A stretch of 64,000 nucleotides of DNA from CAXXIC01 sp049315325 (GTDB taxonomy: Bacteria > Bacteroidota > Bacteroidia > Bacteroidales > UBA7332), in assembly GCA_049315325.1 (NCBI GenBank), contig JBMOKJ010000005.1:62001-126000 (forward strand), given 5' to 3'. Below are positions 24,110 to 33,222 of this stretch, piece by piece. The notes under the pieces were generated by a model. It had not been told where the DNA came from. It searched no databases and saw only the letters and a program-made list of their open reading frames with translations. The position numbers and the translations under genes are program-made. The number at the start of each line of letters is the position of its first letter. The first letter of the stretch is position 1.

Positions 24110-24117
24110 TATTTTTG
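24110..24117 (+). promoter_or_regulatory. -7 element of the first acyltransferase gene
   Basis: TATTTTTG, with TTG at 24091-24093 (spacer 16, shorter than ideal). It lies 28 bases upstream of the ATG at 24146 and rules out the longer reading frame that starts at 24107. Confidence 0.55.
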
Positions 24118-24145
24118 CAACGCAAATCCAATCATACAAGAGAAT

Positions 24146-24868
24146 ATGTTGCGAATTTTGATTTTTCTTTATCAGTGGATTATTTTTGTGCCACTTCTTT
24201 GCATCACCATGGTTATAACCGCTACAGCTACGGGGTTGGGGTCTTTCCTTTTTAGCAGTAAATTCTGGGGCTACCATCCTGCGCGAATCTGGTCTATTAT
24301 CACATGCTACACCGCCTTTTGTCCAGCAGAGGTGATTGGTAGCGAAAACATCAAAAAAGAAGAGTCCTACATTTTTGTAGCCAATCATCAGGGTTCATTC
24401 GATATTTTCTTAATCTATGGATTTTTGAATCACAACTTTCGATGGATTATGAAGCAAGAGTTGCGCAAAGTACCGTTTGCTGGAAAAGCATGTGAATTGG
24501 CGGGGCAAATATTTATTGACCGAACAAGCGTAAGTTCAATCAAGGCTAGTATGGACTTTGCACGTCGACAATTAGTTGGCGGTCTATCGTTGATGGTTTT
24601 CCCCGAAGGAAGCCGCACTTCAACGGGCAAAATTGGCAAATTCAAAAAAGGAGCTTTTCAATTGGCGGTTGATCTCAATCTCCCCGTTGTACCACTAACC
24701 ATCGAAGGACCATTCGATATTATGCCCATCGGCACCAACACGCTTCGCCCTCACAAAATGCGCCTCACCATCCATCCACCCATTACCACTAACAAAGAGG
24801 GCGTAGAGGCTATCATCGACTTGTCGGCACGCAGTCGTGAAGCAATCGCTTCAGCATTATCGAAATAA
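24146..24868 (+). CDS. plsC: 1-acyl-sn-glycerol-3-phosphate acyltransferase
   Basis: A 240-residue lysophosphatidic acid acyltransferase-type enzyme of phospholipid synthesis. One N-terminal membrane helix, then the acyltransferase motifs: NHQGSFD (H81, catalytic H-x4-D), RVPFAGKA-like segment after KQELRK, FIDR, and FPEGSRT (about 152-158), and VPLTIEG. The start at ATG 24146 is chosen because the promoter occupies the upstream in-frame codons. A second, more divergent paralogue lies at 26291, on the other side of the ribosomal protein operon. Confidence 0.85.
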   Translation: MLRILIFLYQWIIFVPLLCITMVITATATGLGSFLFSSKFWGYHPARIWSIITCYTAFCPAEVIGSENIKKEESYIFVANHQGSFDIFLIYGFLNHNFRWIMKQELRKVPFAGKACELAGQIFIDRTSVSSIKASMDFARRQLVGGLSLMVFPEGSRTSTGKIGKFKKGAFQLAVDLNLPVVPLTIEGPFDIMPIGTNTLRPHKMRLTIHPPITTNKEGVEAIIDLSARSREAIASALSK

Positions 24869-24913
24869 GTCTAGATTTCGAACAAATCACACGCTCTTTT
24901 TGAGTGTAAAGTG

Positions 24914-24943
24914 TTGTGAGTTCGAAAATTATCACTACTTTTG
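24914..24943 (+). promoter_or_regulatory. Promoter of the rpsF operon
   Basis: TTG (24914-24916), a 19-base spacer, then TACTTTTG (24936-24943): an ideal Bacteroidetes housekeeping promoter 33 bases upstream of rpsF. Confidence 0.75.
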
Positions 24944-24976
24944 CACCTCATTTATTAAATCAAATTATTAACTAGT

Positions 24977-25321
24977 ATGAACAATTACGAAACCGTTTTC
25001 ATTTTGACTCCCGTTTTGTCTGATGTACAGATGAAGGAAGCGGTAGAAAAATTCAAGGACATCCTCGCTGCAGAAGGCGCTGAGATCGTGAATGAAGAGA
25101 ATTGGGGCTTGAAAAAACTCGCCTATCCAATTCAGAAAAAATCTACCGGATTTTACCAATTGATCCAGTTCAAAGCTGCTCCAACAGTTGTTGCGAAGCT
25201 TGAGCTCCAGTATCGTCGTGACGAGCGCGTTATCCGCTTCCTGACTTTCAGCATGGATAAATTCGCTACCGAATATGCAGCGAAAAGAAAGAGTGTTAAA
25301 TCAGCGAAAAGCGTTAACTAA
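24977..25321 (+). CDS. rpsF: 30S ribosomal protein S6
   Basis: 114 residues. MNNYETVFILTPVLSDVQMKEAVEKF is the standard S6 start; GLKKLAYPIQKKSTGFYQLIQF and RYRRDERVIRFLTF-like QYRRDERVIRFLTF complete the ferredoxin-like fold. S6 binds S18 on the platform of the small subunit. It is first in the rpsF-rpsR-rplI operon, which is in its usual bacterial order without ssb or priB. Confidence 0.97.
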   Translation: MNNYETVFILTPVLSDVQMKEAVEKFKDILAAEGAEIVNEENWGLKKLAYPIQKKSTGFYQLIQFKAAPTVVAKLELQYRRDERVIRFLTFSMDKFATEYAAKRKSVKSAKSVN

Positions 25322-25335
25322 GGAGGAACTAAACT

Positions 25336-25605
25336 ATGGCACAACCAAATTCAGAGATCAGATATTTGACTCCCCCATCTGTTGATGTAAACAGAAAAAA
25401 ATATTGTCGTTTCAAAAAGAGCGGTATCCGCTACATCGACTACAAAGACCCAGAGTTTTTGAAGAAATTTTTGAACGAACAAGGTAAAATTTTACCACGT
25501 CGTATCACTGGAACTTCTTTGAAATTCCAACGTAGAGTTGCTCAGGCAGTGAAGAGAGCACGTCATTTGGCGTTGCTTCCATTTGTTACAGATATGATGA
25601 AATAA
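25336..25605 (+). CDS. rpsR: 30S ribosomal protein S18
   Basis: 89 residues: KKYCRFKKSGIRYIDYKDPEFL, LPRRITGTSLKFQRRVAQAVKRARHLALLP. This is the S18 core and it binds as a heterodimer with S6. AAGGAGGAACT precedes the ATG, a rare clear Shine-Dalgarno for this genome, 14 bases after rpsF. Confidence 0.97.
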   Translation: MAQPNSEIRYLTPPSVDVNRKKYCRFKKSGIRYIDYKDPEFLKKFLNEQGKILPRRITGTSLKFQRRVAQAVKRARHLALLPFVTDMMK

Positions 25606-25628
25606 TTTAACAGAAGGAGGAAACAACA

Positions 25629-26072
25629 ATGAAAGTAATATTGAAAGAAGATGTAACCAACTTGGGTTATAAAGACGATATCGTAACTGTAAAAGATGGA
25701 TATGGAAGAAATTTCCTGATTCCTCAAGGTAAAGCAGTGATTGCTTCAGTTTCGGCTGTTAAAGTATTAGAAGAAAACCTTAGACAACGCGCTCACAAAT
25801 TAGCTAAAATCAAAGCAGATGTGCAAGAATTAGCAGCTAAATTGGAAGGTATTTCGTTGACAATTGGTACAAAAGCAAGTTCAACTGGTAAAGTGTTTGG
25901 TTCAGTATCAAACATCCAAGTGGCTGAAGCTTTAGCTAAATTAGGTTTCGAAATCGACCGCAAAACAATCGTTATCAAAGATGCAGCAAAAGAACTTGGT
26001 TCTTTCAAAGCAGTTTTGAAACTCCACAAAGAGGTTTCTGTAGAGATTCCTTTCGAAGTAGTTGCTGAGTAA
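25629..26072 (+). CDS. rplI: 50S ribosomal protein L9
   Basis: 147 residues. N-terminal domain MKVILKEDVTNLGYKDDIVTVKDGYGRNFLIPQGKA, a long connecting helix, then the C-terminal domain ending LHKEVSVEIPFEVVAE. L9 links the ribosome base to neighbouring subunits. Preceded by GAAGGAGG. Last gene of the operon, followed by two hairpins. Confidence 0.97.
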   Translation: MKVILKEDVTNLGYKDDIVTVKDGYGRNFLIPQGKAVIASVSAVKVLEENLRQRAHKLAKIKADVQELAAKLEGISLTIGTKASSTGKVFGSVSNIQVAEALAKLGFEIDRKTIVIKDAAKELGSFKAVLKLHKEVSVEIPFEVVAE

Positions 26073-26083
26073 TCAGAACGATT

Positions 26084-26145
26084 CACCGAGTAATTCGGTG
26101 CAACATACAAAGACCGTTTTCGAAAGAAAGCGGTCTTTTTTTTAT
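26084..26145 (+). terminator. Double terminator of the rpsF operon
   Basis: A small hairpin CACCGA/TCGGTG (26084-26100) is followed by AAGACCG...CGGTCTT (26110-26137) with eight T. The second is a strong intrinsic terminator. Confidence 0.85.
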
Positions 26146-26198
26146 TCAATGTACCAACACGATAAATCGCAATGCTTTTAAAGTTGAATTCATTTCAC

Positions 26199-26206
26199 TA
26201 CTTTTG
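26199..26206 (+). promoter_or_regulatory. -7 element of the second acyltransferase gene
   Basis: TACTTTTG, 84 bases upstream of the ATG at 26291. The leader contains the hairpin repeat at 26226-26259. Confidence 0.55.
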
Positions 26207-26225
26207 CAGAAAATATGACCCAAAT

Positions 26226-26259
26226 GATGAAACGAGCCTCGCCTATAGTGAGACGAGTT
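26226..26259 (+). repeat. Leader hairpin repeat (ATGAAAC...CTCGCC...GAG), copy 1
   Basis: ATGAAACGAGCCTCGCC, then CTCGCCTATAGTGAG (26238-26252) and GACGAGTT. The related copy at 51597-51630 reads ATGAAACAAACCTCGCC, CTCGCCGAAGGCGAG, CCGAGTT. Both lie in the leader of the next gene, 31 bases before its ATG. It could be an RNA hairpin or a small repeat element. Confidence 0.5.
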
Positions 26260-26290
26260 CCATGTGACCTATAAAATAAATTATAAACTC

Positions 26291-27022
26291 ATGAAAATAA
26301 TCTCCTTTCCGCTCTCAATACTAGCCGCAATTTTCTTTTTACTTTCAATTTGTATTTTTCACCCTATTCAGTGGATATGCTTTAATCTTTTTGGCTATCA
26401 AACTCATAAAAAAAGTGTAGATGTATTGAGTTTTTTTCTACAATACTCGATTCTTCCACTTTTCTCGACCACCAAAGTTGAAAACAGGGAATTAATTCCT
26501 AGTGGAAAACCGCTAATCTTTGTGGCAAACCACCAAGGACTGTACGACATTGTAGGCATTCAGTGGTTTTTCCGTAAGTTTCACCCCAAGTTTGTAAGCA
26601 AGGTGGAACTTGGGAAGAGAATTCCCAGCGTATCTTACAACCTCAGGCACGGAGGCTCTGTGCTCATCGACCGCAAAGACCCAAAGCAAGCGCTACCACT
26701 ATTGAAACAGCTAGGTGAATACATCGAAGCCAACAATCGTTCAGCGGTCATTTTCCCAGAAGGAACTCGTACAAAGAATGGCAAGCCGAAGAGTTTTGCA
26801 CCAAACGGATTGAAAATTCTCTGCAAATATGCCCCAAGCGCTTTGGTAGTCCCTGTCACCATCAACAACTCTTGGAAAGTATATCGTTATGGTGGCTTCC
26901 CATTCGGAATTGGCAGTAGAATTAAGTTCACCGTTCATCCACCGATTGCCGTAAACGAATTCGACTACAACACCCTTTTCGAAATGACCGAAAAAGCTGT
27001 GGTGGAAAGTATAGTGTGTTGA
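26291..27022 (+). CDS. Second PlsC-type 1-acylglycerol-3-phosphate acyltransferase
   Basis: 243 residues. N-terminal membrane helix (SFPLSILAAIFFLLSICIF), then NHQGLYD (H81), VELGKRIPSVSYNLRHGG, VLIDR, FPEGTRT (about 155-161), and VVPVTINNSWKVYRYGG. All four acyltransferase motifs are present. Sequence divergence from the 24146 paralogue (GLYD versus GSFD, NNSWK insert) suggests a different acyl donor or acceptor, possibly lysophospholipid or lipid A-related. The ATG at 26291 is the best start; the open frame upstream begins with GTG inside the leader. Confidence 0.82.
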   Translation: MKIISFPLSILAAIFFLLSICIFHPIQWICFNLFGYQTHKKSVDVLSFFLQYSILPLFSTTKVENRELIPSGKPLIFVANHQGLYDIVGIQWFFRKFHPKFVSKVELGKRIPSVSYNLRHGGSVLIDRKDPKQALPLLKQLGEYIEANNRSAVIFPEGTRTKNGKPKSFAPNGLKILCKYAPSALVVPVTINNSWKVYRYGGFPFGIGSRIKFTVHPPIAVNEFDYNTLFEMTEKAVVESIVC

Positions 27023-27050
27023 AAAAAACTGAAAAATCAATTATTAGTAA

Positions 27051-30000
27051 TTATTTCAAAATTTTAGTTGACAAAACTCCACCATTTCTGAATTGAAGAC
27101 TAACAATATACGTTCCTCGTTTTACGGTCCCGATAAACAATTTTTTATTGGTGTCAACTATAACTTTTTGTATAATTCTTCCAGTGATATCACATAATGT
27201 CGCCAGACATGATTCATTAGAAACTATGTTAAAACAAATTTCATTCGAATAAGGGTTAAATCTAATAGTTTGACCTAAATCTGAAACTGGATTAATACTT
27301 GTGCTAATACCACCTATTGTTATCGATTTAACTTGTTGATTAACAATAATGCTTAATTCTAAATCATTTATTAAATCTGCTTTTAATGGTATTGACATTA
27401 ATTGAGCTCCGTCAACTGGAGGTGTATTCAATGCGAATCCAATATTATAGGTATTTTCACTAATATTGGTTGCACGGATAATGTCTTTTAGCGAAGAATT
27501 CATTATTGGATTCGATAATATACCAATTTCTCCTTTAAATGAAATATTTAAACCAACAAGATTTCCGTATGACCGTAAAACTAAATTTGATCCTTCCTTG
27601 GTGACTTTTACATCGGCATCGTTGGTTTGTTTTGACTTGCTAACAATTGAATTTAAAGTCGCTTGTGTTTGGTTCTCCTCTACAGGAAATTTGTCAATCA
27701 AATCGATAGATTTTTTAAGAACTAATCCAGCATCGTAAGCGGTAAATATACGATTTCCATCAACGTCAGCAACAGACGTTCTAAACACATCCCACTTGGG
27801 TGAGATGCCAGGCAGAATGGGATCTAATCCAACCGATTTTTGCAATATAATTGCAGCATCGTATGCTTCAACTTCCTGATTGTAATCAACATCTCCATAA
27901 GCAATTATTTCGATAGCTCCTTTTTCAGCATATTCAACATTTTCAGTATTTAATACAAATTTACTAAAATCGAGGCCTCTAATTCCTGATTTATTGGCTC
28001 TAAAGTGTAGATAGATTAGATTCCCCTCAAATTCAAAACTTTTATCACTCATATATCCTACTTTCAGAATTCCTGGAACTTTACTATTTGAGAATAGTGT
28101 ACCTCTATTTACAAATAGGCTATCTATATCGTAGTCTGTTAAAACCAATCTAGTCGAATCGTATTTTAATTCAAATTGAAAAGCTGAAATTGAATCTTCT
28201 AAGATTATGTCTGTTATTTTTACAGGAATAGTAAATTTAGTTCCGGTTAGAACTCTAATTTTTGGTGTTTTTATATCATAAATTACTGGAAGGATATTGA
28301 TGAAATCTTTCCATTGATTTGCAGCAAGATACCTCTTTACAGATCTGCTCCTTACAAACAAACTGCAAATATCCTTTTTTACCCCTCCAAAAGTAGAACT
28401 ATCAATAATGGCTGGAATTGGGGAGTAATTATGAATAGTTCGCAAAGATTCACAATCTTTGAATGCGGATTTACCTAAATAAATCAAATGAGTGGGTAGT
28501 GATAAAGATTCTAATCGCCAACATAATTCAAATGCTCTTTCGCCTATTGACAATAAAGAAGAGGGAAATGATAAAGATGTAAGTTTACTACAATTGCGAA
28601 AAGTATAATCTTCAATAGCGGTAATTCCTGAAGGTATGTTCGCTGAAGTCAGATTTGAACAACCCTCAAATGCAGATCGTCCGATTGCTGAAACTTTTGA
28701 AGGTATGCTTAAAGAAGATATACTATTGCAATCATAAAATGCGAATTCACTAATTGTGTTCAAAGTTGAAGGTAAAGAAAAAGATTTAACGCTTCTGCAT
28801 TGCATGAATGTTGCGGGTTCTACTGTTGTAACCCCCTCAGGTATAATAATTGGTGATGATAAATTAATACAATTAAAAAAAGCTCTATTGCCAATTATTG
28901 TTACACTTTGTGGAATGTTGATTGAAATCAAACTATTACATTCATAAAAAGCGAATTCACCAATTGTTTTTATATTTGAGGGGAGATCAATTGAATTAAG
29001 ACTAACACATCCTTCAAAAGTATGAGGGTTGATTGCTGAAATCCCATTAGGAATATTTATTGCTGTCAGTCCAATGCAGTTTTCAAAAGCTGCACTTCCA
29101 ATCAATGTGTCATTTGCTGGTATATTGATTGATTTTAAACTACTACAATTATTAAATGCACTTTCACCAATTGACATCACATTTTCAGGTATATTAATGG
29201 CTGATAAACTATTGCAATTCATAAATGCACCACTCCCAATATAATTCACAGAATTGGGCACATTAATCGATGATAAAGCAACACAGCCAGAAAAACAATT
29301 TTGAGAAATTGCAGTTATAGATTTTGGAAAAGAAAAGGAAGTTAAATTCTTGCAATTAGCGTAGGCTTCATCACCAATATATGTTATTGTTTCAGGTAAA
29401 CCAATTGCACTAAAGCCGCAACCAGAAAACGCAGCATACTCAATTGATGTTACACCACCAGGGAGTGTTATCGATATTAAGCTGTTACACCCGCGGAACG
29501 TACCATCTTTAATATTAGTCACTTTTAGCGGTATGTTAATTGAGTTCAATTTAGAACAGTCCTCAAAAGCATAGCGCCCAATAACAGTATCGCTCTCAGG
29601 GAGGTGTAAAGAAGTTAAACTGCTACAACCCTTAAAAGAATAATCGCCAATAGAAGTAATATTGTTTCCGAGATATAAAGAACTTAAACTGGAGCAATTT
29701 TCAAAAACATTATTGCTAATTTTTTTGACTCCAATAGGTATGAAAAATGATACCAAACCAACACAGTCTTTAAATGCCCCATTATCAATTGATACTACAC
29801 TAGCTGGGAAATTTATTGATTGAAGAGAGCTACAGCCACTAAATGCCTCCTCTCCAATTGAATCTACACTTGAAGGAATATTTATGTATGTTAACTCAGC
29901 ACACAAACTTACACCCCACTTTCCTATTGATTTAACTGTGTATTCAGTTCCCTCATTTATAACTTTAGATGGAATTGTAACACTTCCACTATATGTCCCG

Positions 30001-30221
30001 ATATTACTATTCGGGTCATAGGTGACTGAAACTGTGTTTGGTCCAGTAACTTCATAATAGATGCCATTATAGTTGAATATAGTTTGGGCGTTAGCTGATG
30101 TTAAATAAAATAAAAACAAAAGCAAACTAATTTGCACCTTAGAACGTAGAAAAATCATAAGAGCAGTTCTATCTATAAATCTACAAATAATAGCTTTAAG
30201 AATTGAATGAATCTTTTTCAT
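27051..30221 (-). CDS. Secreted LRR_5 (BspA-like) protein with cohesin-like, dockerin-like and T9SS domains
   Basis: 1056 residues. Signal peptide to about residue 45 (an alternative start at Met22, base 30158, gives a neater one). Residues 113-596 hold 21 BspA-type leucine-rich repeats of 23 residues (INIPSSVDSIGEEAFSGCSS pattern). Residues about 650-770 resemble a cohesin (FTIPVKITDI, FQFELKYDSTRLVL, GILKVGYMSD, LIYLHFRA). Residues about 775-845 are a two-repeat dockerin-like module (GDVDYNQEVEAYDAAIILQKSV; ADVDGNRIFTAYDAGLVLKK). Residues about 870-975 look like a second beta-sandwich. The last 70 (ICFNIVSNESCLATLCDITGR ... GTYIVSLQFRNGGVLSTKILK) are a Por sorting tail. Probably an adhesive surface protein. 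Confidence 0.87.
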   Translation of the reverse strand: MKKIHSILKAIICRFIDRTALMIFLRSKVQISLLLFLFYLTSANAQTIFNYNGIYYEVTGPNTVSVTYDPNSNIGTYSGSVTIPSKVINEGTEYTVKSIGKWGVSLCAELTYINIPSSVDSIGEEAFSGCSSLQSINFPASVVSIDNGAFKDCVGLVSFFIPIGVKKISNNVFENCSSLSSLYLGNNITSIGDYSFKGCSSLTSLHLPESDTVIGRYAFEDCSKLNSINIPLKVTNIKDGTFRGCNSLISITLPGGVTSIEYAAFSGCGFSAIGLPETITYIGDEAYANCKNLTSFSFPKSITAISQNCFSGCVALSSINVPNSVNYIGSGAFMNCNSLSAINIPENVMSIGESAFNNCSSLKSINIPANDTLIGSAAFENCIGLTAINIPNGISAINPHTFEGCVSLNSIDLPSNIKTIGEFAFYECNSLISINIPQSVTIIGNRAFFNCINLSSPIIIPEGVTTVEPATFMQCRSVKSFSLPSTLNTISEFAFYDCNSISSLSIPSKVSAIGRSAFEGCSNLTSANIPSGITAIEDYTFRNCSKLTSLSFPSSLLSIGERAFELCWRLESLSLPTHLIYLGKSAFKDCESLRTIHNYSPIPAIIDSSTFGGVKKDICSLFVRSRSVKRYLAANQWKDFINILPVIYDIKTPKIRVLTGTKFTIPVKITDIILEDSISAFQFELKYDSTRLVLTDYDIDSLFVNRGTLFSNSKVPGILKVGYMSDKSFEFEGNLIYLHFRANKSGIRGLDFSKFVLNTENVEYAEKGAIEIIAYGDVDYNQEVEAYDAAIILQKSVGLDPILPGISPKWDVFRTSVADVDGNRIFTAYDAGLVLKKSIDLIDKFPVEENQTQATLNSIVSKSKQTNDADVKVTKEGSNLVLRSYGNLVGLNISFKGEIGILSNPIMNSSLKDIIRATNISENTYNIGFALNTPPVDGAQLMSIPLKADLINDLELSIIVNQQVKSITIGGISTSINPVSDLGQTIRFNPYSNEICFNIVSNESCLATLCDITGRIIQKVIVDTNKKLFIGTVKRGTYIVSLQFRNGGVLSTKILK

Positions 30222-30466
30222 AAGGCATAAGTTATAATTGATTAATGTATCTCCAATTATTCTTCGATTGTAGGTTAAATAATACAGATAATCAACATTA
30301 CATCAAAGGCATTTTTGGTCTTGAATTTGTTTTTCCAAATAAGTTTAATTTACTTTCTTTTATTATTACAAATTCAAATATACAAATATTTTCAAAAGAC
30401 AACAATTTTTGTTCTAAAAAACAATATTTGACTTATATCGAAAGGGATTAAAATTGTGGTATAAAA

Positions 30467-30492
30467 AAAGCCTCCAATTTCTTGGAGGCTTT
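30467..30492 (-). terminator. pckG terminator
   Basis: AAAGCCTCCAA, TTTC loop, TTGGAGGCTTT, with a T run on the minus strand, 25 bases beyond the pckG stop. The rest of 30222-30516 is AT-rich with no gene seen. Confidence 0.8.
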
Positions 30493-30516
30493 CGGTATGG
30501 AATTGTGAATCTTAAA

Positions 30517-32304
30517 TTAGATTCCCAAGTTAGTTTTCAATTTTGCCAATTCAGCTTTCAACTCTTCTGGAAGGTGTGAACCGAAGTTAGCGTAGTGCTC
30601 GTCGATCAATGCGATCTCGTCAGCCCACTCAGATGGACGGATAGCCAAAGCAGCTGTCATTTCAGCAGCAGTCATATCCAAACCTTCTGTGTTGATAGCA
30701 CCAACTGCCGGAACTTTACCGATAGGTGAGTCAACTGCATTGCCTTCGCCGTTGCAACGATCGAAGATGTAAGCCAATACACGGCTGTTTTCGCCGTAAC
30801 CAGGCCACAACCATTTGCCGTCTTCTTTACGGAACCAGTTCACGAAGAAGAATTTTGGCAATTTGTCTGCAGTAGATTTTTTACCCATTTCAATCCAATG
30901 AGCAAAGTAGTCGCCCATGTTGTATCCGCAGAAAGGCAACATTGCGAATGGATCGCGACGTACGCCTGCTTTCAAACCGATAGCAGCAGCAGTAACTTCA
31001 GAACCTACGATAGACCCCATGAATACACCGTGATTCCAGCTAGAAGCTTCGTGAACCAAAGGCACAGTAGAAGGACGACGTCCACCAAACAAGATTGCCG
31101 AGATTGGCACACCTGCTGGGTTTTCCCATTCTGCATCGATAGCAGGACATTGGTATGCTGGTGCGGTGAAACGAGCATTTGCATGAGCACAAGGTTCGCC
31201 TGATGCTGGATCGTGTACTTGACCTTTCCAGTTGATTGTGCCTGCAGGACAGTCGTAACCAATACCTTCCCACCAGATGTCTTTGTCTGGAGTCAAACCT
31301 ACGTTTGTGAAGATGGTGTTAGCACGAGCAGAAAGCATCGCGTTAGGGTTAGTTTCCATAGATGTCATTGGAGCAACACCGAAGAAGCCAGCTTCTGGGT
31401 TGATAGCGTAAAGACGACCATCAGCACCATATTTCATCCATGCGATATCGTCACCTACTGTTTCTACTTTCCATCCTGGAATAGTAGGAATCAACATGGC
31501 GAGGTTTGTTTTACCACAAGCCGATGGGAATGCAGCTGCTACATATTTTTTCTCACCTTTAGGATTTGTGATACCTAAGATAAGCATGTGCTCTGCCAAC
31601 CATCCTTGATCTTTCGCCATTTTAGACGCGATACGGAGTGCAAAACATTTTTTACCCAAAAGGGCGTTTCCACCGTAACCTGAACCGTACGACCAAATTT
31701 CGTAAGTTTCTGGGAAATGAACGATGTATTTATTTTCTACTGGAGCACTTGGCCATGAAGTATCTTTTTCGCCTTCTGCCAATGGTTTACCCACAGAGTG
31801 AATACATGGAATAAATGTACCGTTTTCGCCTAATACATCAAGTACTGGTTGACCGATACGCGCCATAATGCGCATGTTGATAACAACATAAGCTGAGTCA
31901 GTGATTTCGACACCAATGTGTGAAATGTCTGAACCAAGAGGACCCATTGAGTAAGGGATAACATACATTGTGCGACCTTTCATTGCGCCAGTGTACATTT
32001 TGGTCATAGTCTCTTTCATCTCAACTGGATCTGCCCAGTTGTTTGTTGGACCAGCCTCTTCCTTAGTTTTAGAACAAATGTAGGTGCGGTTTTCGACACG
32101 AGCCACATCAGATGGATCCGAGCAGAAATAGTAGCTTCCAGGACGTTTTTCTTCGTTCAACTTCACAGCCAAACCAGCTTCTACGTACCCGTCAAGAAGG
32201 CGTTGGTTCTCTTCTGCAGAGCCATCACACCAAACTACATTGTTGGGTTGGAGGATTGCAGCCCACTCGTTAACCCAATTGATCAACTTTTGATTTTTTG
32301 TCAT
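30517..32304 (-). CDS. pckG: Phosphoenolpyruvate carboxykinase, GTP-type
   Basis: A 595-residue enzyme interconverting oxaloacetate + GTP with phosphoenolpyruvate + CO2 + GDP. The kinase-1a loop FPSACGKTNLAML (about 259-271) and kinase-2 VGDDIAWM (283-290) are present, along with the PEP/OAA segment YIVHFPETYEIWSYGSGYGGNALLGKKC and the C-terminal nucleotide site FFVNWFRKEDGKWLWPGYGENSRVL, all of the GTP family rather than the ATP-type PckA common in Bacteroides. In Bacteroidales the enzyme usually works in the carboxylating direction, fixing CO2 on the way to succinate and propionate. Single gene with a 239-bp upstream region. Confidence 0.95.
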   Translation of the reverse strand: MTKNQKLINWVNEWAAILQPNNVVWCDGSAEENQRLLDGYVEAGLAVKLNEEKRPGSYYFCSDPSDVARVENRTYICSKTKEEAGPTNNWADPVEMKETMTKMYTGAMKGRTMYVIPYSMGPLGSDISHIGVEITDSAYVVINMRIMARIGQPVLDVLGENGTFIPCIHSVGKPLAEGEKDTSWPSAPVENKYIVHFPETYEIWSYGSGYGGNALLGKKCFALRIASKMAKDQGWLAEHMLILGITNPKGEKKYVAAAFPSACGKTNLAMLIPTIPGWKVETVGDDIAWMKYGADGRLYAINPEAGFFGVAPMTSMETNPNAMLSARANTIFTNVGLTPDKDIWWEGIGYDCPAGTINWKGQVHDPASGEPCAHANARFTAPAYQCPAIDAEWENPAGVPISAILFGGRRPSTVPLVHEASSWNHGVFMGSIVGSEVTAAAIGLKAGVRRDPFAMLPFCGYNMGDYFAHWIEMGKKSTADKLPKFFFVNWFRKEDGKWLWPGYGENSRVLAYIFDRCNGEGNAVDSPIGKVPAVGAINTEGLDMTAAEMTAALAIRPSEWADEIALIDEHYANFGSHLPEELKAELAKLKTNLGI

Positions 32305-32485
32305 TTTAATTGAAGTGTTAGTGAAAGTTATTTTGTTATTTATAATCTTCAGAACTATACCCTACATTTGGTAGTGCAAAGATATAAATAATTTTAATAT
32401 GCTAAACAACATATAAAGAAATTTTTCCTTAATTAAAATTAATTACAAATTGAAGAAATAGCGATTCGAAATGATGCTAAAATTG

Positions 32486-32493
32486 TATATTTG
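32486..32493 (+). promoter_or_regulatory. upp -7 element
   Basis: TATATTTG, 50 bases upstream of the upp start. Confidence 0.55.
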
Positions 32494-32543
32494 CAGAGCA
32501 AAATTGAGATAACCCTAATTCATTAACAGATAGCAAATTAAGT

Positions 32544-33197
32544 ATGATAATCCACAACCTATCGGACAACAACTCTGAGCTGTTGCGCTTTGTTTCTGAA
32601 ATCAGAGACATCGAGATCCAAAAAGATAGCCTTCGTTTTCGTCGTAATTTAGAACGAATTGGAGAAGTGATGGCGTATGAGATGAGTAAAACCTTCAATT
32701 ACGAAGCAAAAGTAGTGCAAACTCAGCTTGGAATTTCGCCCACGTTTGGCAGCACCGATGCAGTGGTAATCTCAACCATTCTACGCGCTGGATTGCCTTT
32801 CCATCAAGGTTTTTTGAGCTATTTCGATCGTGCGGAGAACGCCTTTGTGTCTGCTTACCGCAAATACAAAGATGCACTGAAGTTCGAAATTTGCATCGAA
32901 TATTTGGCCTCTCCCGATTTGAATGGAAAAACGCTAATCGTTGCCGATCCGATGTTGGCAACAGGAGGTTCGCTGGAGTTGGCATACGGAGCACTCCTAA
33001 CCAAAGGAAAACCTGCACGCACACTGATTGCCTCTGTGATTGCGAGCCAACAAGCAGTAGATTATCTAGCCAAGAAATTCCCCGACGATAACGTTTCACT
33101 TTGGACGGCAGCCATCGACCCCGAGTTGAACGAACACGCCTACATCATTCCCGGACTCGGCGATGCCGGCGATTTGGCTTTTGGCGTGAAGTTGTAA
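32544..33197 (+). CDS. upp: Uracil phosphoribosyltransferase
   Basis: A 217-residue salvage enzyme making UMP from uracil and PRPP. PRPP-binding motif TLIVADPMLATGGSLELAYGALL, substrate loop ISTILRAGLPFHQGFLSYF, and the C-terminal uracil-binding YIIPGLGDAGDLAFGVKL are all present. The extended N-terminus (MIIHNLSDNNSELLRFVSEIRD) is typical of Bacteroidetes. Followed by a membrane protein gene 25 bases later. Confidence 0.95.
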   Translation: MIIHNLSDNNSELLRFVSEIRDIEIQKDSLRFRRNLERIGEVMAYEMSKTFNYEAKVVQTQLGISPTFGSTDAVVISTILRAGLPFHQGFLSYFDRAENAFVSAYRKYKDALKFEICIEYLASPDLNGKTLIVADPMLATGGSLELAYGALLTKGKPARTLIASVIASQQAVDYLAKKFPDDNVSLWTAAIDPELNEHAYIIPGLGDAGDLAFGVKL

Positions 33198-33222
33198 GTT
33201 CTAATTCTAAAACTATCTAATT

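Noticed and set aside
30245..30451. 68-codon ORF between the LRR gene and pckG
   Set aside because: AT-rich, no start signal, no recognisable domain, ends just before the pckG terminator; treated as chance.
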